A DNA stretch of 64,000 nt from an uncultured Methanomassiliicoccales archaeon. GTDB taxonomy: Archaea > Thermoplasmatota > Thermoplasmata > Methanomassiliicoccales > Methanomethylophilaceae. Positions 60,505-64,000 of the stretch are shown in pieces (positions within the stretch are counted from its first letter, which is position 1; every line of letters begins with the position of its first letter). The notes beneath the pieces were generated by a model that made no database searches, was not told where the DNA came from, and saw only the letters and a list, made by a program, of their open reading frames with translations. The position numbers were made by a program, and so were the translations under genes. Location of the stretch: the NCBI GenBank assembly GCA_934702355.1, contig CAKUXX010000005.1:1-64000 (forward strand), written 5' to 3'.

Positions 60505-61263
60505 ATGATCCTGTATTTCTCTGGAACCGGAAATAGTCGTCTTGTGGCTCGTATGATAGCGGAGCTGACCGGAGACGAGGTGGGATCCATCAGCAAGCTG
60601 AGGAAGGAGGGTGTCCGTTCCGTCAATTCCAACGGCCCCTTCGTCATCGTATCACCGATCTACGCTTGGAAGATCCCCCGCTATGTGGAGGAATTCATCA
60701 ACGAGACCGAGTTCACGGGCAGCGATATGATGTACTTCGTGATGACCTGCGGTTCCGATTCGGGTTTCAACGGGAAGTACGTCGAGAACATCTGCCACAG
60801 CAACAACCTGAACTTCATGGGCGAGGCCGATCTCGTCATGCCCGACAACTACATCATCATGGGCAACCCGCCGTCGGAAGAGGAATCCAAGGCAATAATC
60901 AGGAAGATCGTCCCTAAGGTCAGGGAACTGGCCGACGACATCAGCAAAGGCGAGAAGTTCAAGACCACATCGAGGTTCGGTATCCTGAAGACCTACGTGA
61001 TGAACCCGATGTTCTACAAGTTCTACATCGACTGTCCCGGGTTCCATTCCACGGATGTGTGCGACGGCTGCGGAGAATGCATCGCATACTGTCCCACGGA
61101 CTGCATCACGATGGTTGACAACAAGCCCGTATGGACCGGGAACTGCATCCAGTGTCTCTCATGCATCAACAGGTGCCCGAGGGAAGCGATAGAGTTCAAG
61201 GGCAAGACTGTGGGCAAGAGAAGGTATCTGTGCCCCTACAAGGATCCCAAAGAGCTTCTTTGA
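60505..61263 (+). CDS. EFR1 family flavodoxin-ferredoxin
   Basis: The 252-residue electron carrier has an N-terminal flavodoxin-like fold (MILYFSGTGNSRLVARMIAE, VIVSPIYAWKIPRYVEEFI) and a C-terminal bacterial-type ferredoxin with two [4Fe-4S] motifs (CDGCGECIAYCP and CIQCLSCINRCP near residues 185-225). This matches the EFR1 ferrodoxin family of anaerobes. It is divergent from a metal-chelate uptake operon, so iron-responsive control is plausible. Confidence 0.92.
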   Translation: MILYFSGTGNSRLVARMIAELTGDEVGSISKLRKEGVRSVNSNGPFVIVSPIYAWKIPRYVEEFINETEFTGSDMMYFVMTCGSDSGFNGKYVENICHSNNLNFMGEADLVMPDNYIIMGNPPSEEESKAIIRKIVPKVRELADDISKGEKFKTTSRFGILKTYVMNPMFYKFYIDCPGFHSTDVCDGCGECIAYCPTDCITMVDNKPVWTGNCIQCLSCINRCPREAIEFKGKTVGKRRYLCPYKDPKELL

Positions 61264-61274
61264 GAGGATAAGAA

Positions 61275-61287
61275 GGGGGATTTCCCC
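61275..61287 (+). terminator. Hairpin terminator after EFR1
   Basis: GGGGGA and TTTCCCC form a short stem followed by TGTTTTATTTT, eleven bases after the stop, between convergent genes. Confidence 0.6.
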
Positions 61288-61297
61288 TGTTTTATTT

Positions 61298-62071
61298 TCA
61301 GAGACCGAATCCGCGGATTATCCTGATGGTATCGGTCACCGTATCCGATTCGGATACTTCTCCGGGTTCGGACCAGCGGAAGTCGACGTTCTCATCATTC
61401 AGAACGGGTTCCGCCTTGTCGCAGTCGAATCTGAACGGATAGACCTTCCAGAGCCTGCTTCCGTCTCTGACATAGATGGGTTCCTTCGAATCGATGACAT
61501 CTCCCACTTCGATCCCGGTTTCCTCCATGATCTCCCTGCGGGCCGCCGCCTCCGGTGATTCGCCGGATTCGATCTTCCCTGCCACAAGCGACCACCTGTC
61601 GGGGAACGACCTGCAGCCTGCGGGGCGCTTGAGGAGCAGGACCTTTCCGTCGCAGACGATAGCAGACGATACTGCGCAGACCATGTCCACACCATCTATG
61701 GTAACGGAACCGTCGTCCGCATCCACTTCGACGATGTCTCCGTCCAGGAATGCATCCACCGACGGGATCCTGTCCACCATCGGGATGGATGATATCACCG
61801 CACCGGTGGCCACTATGGTCTCGGCGCTCTCGTTGATGACCGCCACCGGAGCGACTCCGTGGACCATGAGGTCGTACATGACGAACGATCCCACGGTGCT
61901 TCCCTTTCCTTTGGGGAAAACGAGGATCTTACCTGCCACGTTACCTCCGTTGCCCACTCTCAGATCTCCGGTGGAACCGTCGACGCCTCCGAGGAAGCTC
62001 AGAGGCTCGTCCAGTTTGATGACTTCTCCCTTGGCCTTTCCGGGGGATATGGTGCGTCCTTCGAACTTCAC
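61298..62071 (-). CDS. Phosphomevalonate dehydratase small subunit fused to a Nudix domain
   Basis: The 257-residue product has two parts. Residues 1-120 are the aconitase-X swivel domain (DUF126; FEGRTISPGKAKGEVIKL, FPKGKGSTVGSFVMYDL, VATGAVISSIPMVDRI), the small subunit of phosphomevalonate dehydratase, which with the next gene makes trans-anhydromevalonate 5-phosphate in the archaeal mevalonate pathway. Residues 130-257 are a Nudix hydrolase: VAGKIESGE...RREIMEETGI satisfies the full Nudix box GX5EX7REUXEEXGU. The GTG start at 62071 overlaps the large-subunit stop (GTGA). Such a fusion is unusual; the Nudix substrate is unknown. Confidence 0.85.
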   Translation of the reverse strand: MKFEGRTISPGKAKGEVIKLDEPLSFLGGVDGSTGDLRVGNGGNVAGKILVFPKGKGSTVGSFVMYDLMVHGVAPVAVINESAETIVATGAVISSIPMVDRIPSVDAFLDGDIVEVDADDGSVTIDGVDMVCAVSSAIVCDGKVLLLKRPAGCRSFPDRWSLVAGKIESGESPEAAARREIMEETGIEVGDVIDSKEPIYVRDGSRLWKVYPFRFDCDKAEPVLNDENVDFRWSEPGEVSESDTVTDTIRIIRGFGL

Positions 62072-63243
62072 ATTACCAGCTCCATGAGCGCGGAGATGTC
62101 CCTGCACATGGCCTTCTGCGAGCACAGCGTGGGAAGGTAGTTCCCTGCTTTGGCCGAATTGGTCCCGGTGCGTTCGAATGTTCCTTCGATCGGGGCGACG
62201 ACCATGCATGTGTCGGCAAGGACGGGTCCGAACTTCTCCATCACGGCGACGTCCTCGGGACAGCGGTCCCTGACCTCTTCGGATGTGCAGAACCATATCT
62301 CGATGTCCTTGTTGACCTTCTCCTTACCTTTGAGGAATGCGGCTATCTGATGCATCTCCTTCTCCGTGAGATGGGGGCATCCGATGGCGATCAGCTGGAC
62401 ATCGTCCACTTTGTTCAGTTTGTCGTATGCGGCGTCCAGTTCCTTCTTGCCGATATGGATGGTCTCAAGTTCGGATATGTCGAAACTCCCTGCTTCGGGT
62501 GTGACGCACTCTGCATGCCAGAGTGCGACAGATCCCGATGCCGCCATAGCGGCGGACAGCGTCTTGGCCTCCTCGACCTCGGGGGAGATGCCTTTGAAAT
62601 ACGGGATCCCGGAGCCGATGGACATACCTACGGCCTGTCCGAGAAGCGAATAAGAGAATACGGAGCCGTCGATGTCCGCATCGATGACCACTGTAGGTCT
62701 GCGGTTCTCATCGAGGTGGAGTCCGTAGTTGGCGGTCTTTCCGAGGATCGCCGCCGCAAGTGCGCCGGGTCCGCCTTCCCTGTTGGTCCTGGCGCCGATG
62801 AACGAGTTGACGAATGAAAGGGCCGAGGATTCCGCCCAAGCGACATGATCTCCCAGAGAAGGGACGTTGGGTCCGATGTAAGGGGTGCACGAGCAAGTGG
62901 TCATGACGCCCATCTGGCCGTACAGATCGATGATCCTGAGCTGTTTCTTGGCGAATTCCTCGGAGATGTGCATCTCCTTCCAGCGGGTGCGGTCCATTCC
63001 GACGGGATTGAGGGTGGAAGGCACGGAGACCTTCGCACCTCCTGCGGCCATATCCTCGAGGTACTTCAGACCCCCGTCGCCTATGGTCTTGTAGGATGCT
63101 CCCGAAAGATGGGCGGATGTGATGTCTATCAGGTCCTCTGCACCGTAGATTTTGCCGAGGGCGGTGACAAGCTCCATCGCCTTCTGTTTTCCTGCGCCTT
63201 CCTCTCCGTTGAGGATGGCCTCTTCCTCTCTTGTGAGGTCCAT
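62068..63243 (-). CDS. Phosphomevalonate dehydratase large subunit (aconitase X)
   Basis: The 391-residue enzyme is the catalytic subunit (DUF521). Family features: AMELVTALGKIYGAEDLIDI, the iron-sulfur cysteine segments TTCSCTPYIGPNVP near residue 120, IAIGCPHLTEKEM near residue 285 and IWFCTSEEVRD near 314, plus SSALSFVNSFIGARTNREGG near 145. The start is set at 63243 (MDLTREEE); the longer frame adds 19 unsupported residues. AAATATAG about 25-30 bases upstream (minus strand) is TATA-like, suggesting a leaderless transcript. Confidence 0.9.
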   Translation of the reverse strand: MDLTREEEAILNGEEGAGKQKAMELVTALGKIYGAEDLIDITSAHLSGASYKTIGDGGLKYLEDMAAGGAKVSVPSTLNPVGMDRTRWKEMHISEEFAKKQLRIIDLYGQMGVMTTCSCTPYIGPNVPSLGDHVAWAESSALSFVNSFIGARTNREGGPGALAAAILGKTANYGLHLDENRRPTVVIDADIDGSVFSYSLLGQAVGMSIGSGIPYFKGISPEVEEAKTLSAAMAASGSVALWHAECVTPEAGSFDISELETIHIGKKELDAAYDKLNKVDDVQLIAIGCPHLTEKEMHQIAAFLKGKEKVNKDIEIWFCTSEEVRDRCPEDVAVMEKFGPVLADTCMVVAPIEGTFERTGTNSAKAGNYLPTLCSQKAMCRDISALMELVM

Positions 63244-63296
63244 GTGCGGTAGAGTGAACCGCAATATGTCTATATTTGCACAGGAAGGATGGCCGT

Positions 63297-63446
63297 TCAC
63301 TCCTGCCCGACCATGAATCTGAGGCAGAACGGGATCTTATCGCTGTTGGCCTTGTGGAATTCGACGCATTCTATGCAGTTCCCGTGGCGGGGACAATCGA
63401 GTTTCTTGCAGTTGCAGTTCGGGTTGAGCACCGTGCATTCCGACAT
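63297..63446 (-). CDS. Small cysteine-rich protein (DUF6485-like)
   Basis: The 49-residue product has seven cysteines (positions 4, 11, 13, 18, 24, 27, 41; NCNCKKLDCPRHGNCIEC) with the NC-x-C...C-x-RHG-x-C-xx-C pattern of small DUF6485-type proteins found in methanogens and clostridia. It probably binds zinc or an iron-sulfur cluster. It is 53 bases upstream of the phosphomevalonate dehydratase gene on the same strand, and its short length is below usual gene-calling limits. Confidence 0.7.
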   Translation of the reverse strand: MSECTVLNPNCNCKKLDCPRHGNCIECVEFHKANSDKIPFCLRFMVGQE

Positions 63447-63536
63447 GTATGGTGAATCAATGTCATCACATGAAAACGCTTGGGGTCGGATAACTGGAAA
63501 GTTGTATAGATAAGGAGAAGATTGCAGGATGTGAAC

Positions 63537-63896
63537 ATGTCTGTGATCCCGTTCATGGCCGTCGCGGCAGGAGGTGCCATCGGCGCAGTGCTGCGCTTCT
63601 CCGTCTACAAGGTGGTGGAGACAGATTTCCCTTGGGCGACCTTCATAGTCAACATCGTCGGATGCTGCCTCGCGTCCTTCCTGATGTTCAGGTACGGAGG
63701 GGATATGGGCACCGCGTTCAGGTCGCTCGTATTCGTAGGGATATTCGGAGCGTTCACGACGATGTCCACATTCTCCATAGACACTGTCAACCTCATGGCC
63801 GCAGGAACATACGGTCAGGCCGCAGTGAACATCATCCTGAATTCCGTCTGCTGTGTGGCAGGTGCCTTCGCAGGACGGTTCGTCGCACTCATGTGA
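63537..63896 (+). CDS. crcB: Fluoride channel CrcB/FluC
   Basis: The 119-residue membrane protein of the Fluc family expels fluoride. Four hydrophobic segments are visible with the conserved GGAIGAVLRFSVYK, FIVNIVGCCLASF and GIFGAFTTMSTFSIDTV (the Phe/Ser/Thr channel lining). Length typical for a half that dimerises. The start at 63537 has AGGATGTGA upstream; the frame begins earlier at a TTG without support. No fluoride riboswitch was recognised in the short leader. Confidence 0.92.
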   Translation: MSVIPFMAVAAGGAIGAVLRFSVYKVVETDFPWATFIVNIVGCCLASFLMFRYGGDMGTAFRSLVFVGIFGAFTTMSTFSIDTVNLMAAGTYGQAAVNIILNSVCCVAGAFAGRFVALM

Positions 63897-63902
63897 CCGA
63901 TG

Positions 63903-64000
63903 TCACAGCGGCTTCCTGATGTCGGCGAACCTGAAGTCCAGTGCTTTCGGGAGATCCGAAACGGCCATCTCTACCTGGTATCCGACCTTTCCTGCGCTGA
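63903..64000 (-). CDS. C-terminal end of a gene running off the window
   Basis: An open frame enters from the right edge and stops at 63903-63905. The last 31 residues end VSDLPKALDFRFADIRKPL. Not recognised from so short a piece; it is convergent with crcB, six bases from its stop. The start lies outside the window. Confidence 0.55.
   Translation of the reverse strand, partial: SAGKVGYQVEMAVSDLPKALDFRFADIRKPL

Noticed and set aside
63447..63536. Fluoride riboswitch ahead of crcB
   Set aside because: The short leader shows no pseudoknot pattern of the crcB motif.

Overview
The window is archaeal chromosome. It carries ribosomal protein L40e, flap endonuclease FEN-1 with a C-terminal PCNA-binding tail, the archaeal type of S-adenosylmethionine synthetase, both subunits of an aconitase-X phosphomevalonate dehydratase (archaeal mevalonate pathway), NikR, HypA/HypD, DUF835, DUF4443-like and DUF3793 proteins. 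Many genes have TATA-like boxes 20-30 bases ahead of the start codon, as in leaderless archaeal transcripts. Gut-type surface modules (InlB B-repeats, BspA-like leucine-rich repeats, bacterial Ig-like domains) beside hydrogenase-maturation and corrinoid/metal-uptake genes suggest a host-associated methylotrophic methanogen, probably of the Methanomassiliicoccales. That placement is inference; no methanogenesis gene lies in the window.

Layout. 0-2.4 kb: a hexamer tandem repeat at the edge, an AT-rich gene-free stretch with a large palindrome, and two unrecognised genes. 2.4-13.9 kb: zinc-ribbon protein, MntP, a DUF1848 protein, DNA repair (Ogt, AlkD-like, endonuclease III), a nickel/hydrogenase block (HypD, HypA, an unknown partner; NikR further on), FolC, two tandem RimK-like ATP-grasp ligases and a glutaminase-less AsnB-like enzyme. 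14-26.3 kb: housekeeping (TopA, enolase, a DUF835 response regulator, L40e, TIM-barrel protein, DUF4443-like regulator, MetK, HTH-CBS regulator, RNase Z, Rpe, FEN-1).

26.6-40.2 kb is the most unusual part. A tightly packed run encodes a PQQ-like beta-propeller protein with InlB repeats, a membrane-anchored protein with transcobalamin-like domains, a BtuF-like binding protein with such a domain fused at its N-terminus, a second membrane-anchored beta-propeller, a FecCD/BtuC permease, a BtuD-like ATPase and a protein with seven zinc ribbons. A second unit follows: three-ribbon HTH protein, DUF4443-like regulator and BspA-like surface protein. I read this as a candidate surface capture and uptake system for corrinoids or a metal chelate. 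40.6-49.4 kb holds three more secreted or adhesin-like proteins; at least the first two are AT-rich and may be transferred.

49.5-64 kb: an archaeal ATPase, DUF3793 under a DtxR-like operator, TatD and ThiF/TcdA-like proteins, IleS, a second FecBCD-type transporter operon with a methyltransferase, an EFR1 ferredoxin, phosphomevalonate dehydratase whose small subunit is fused to a Nudix domain, a small cysteine-rich protein, CrcB, and the end of a gene running off the window.

No rRNA, tRNA, CRISPR array, transposase or prophage was recognised. Where a start differs from the longest reading frame, the reason is given.
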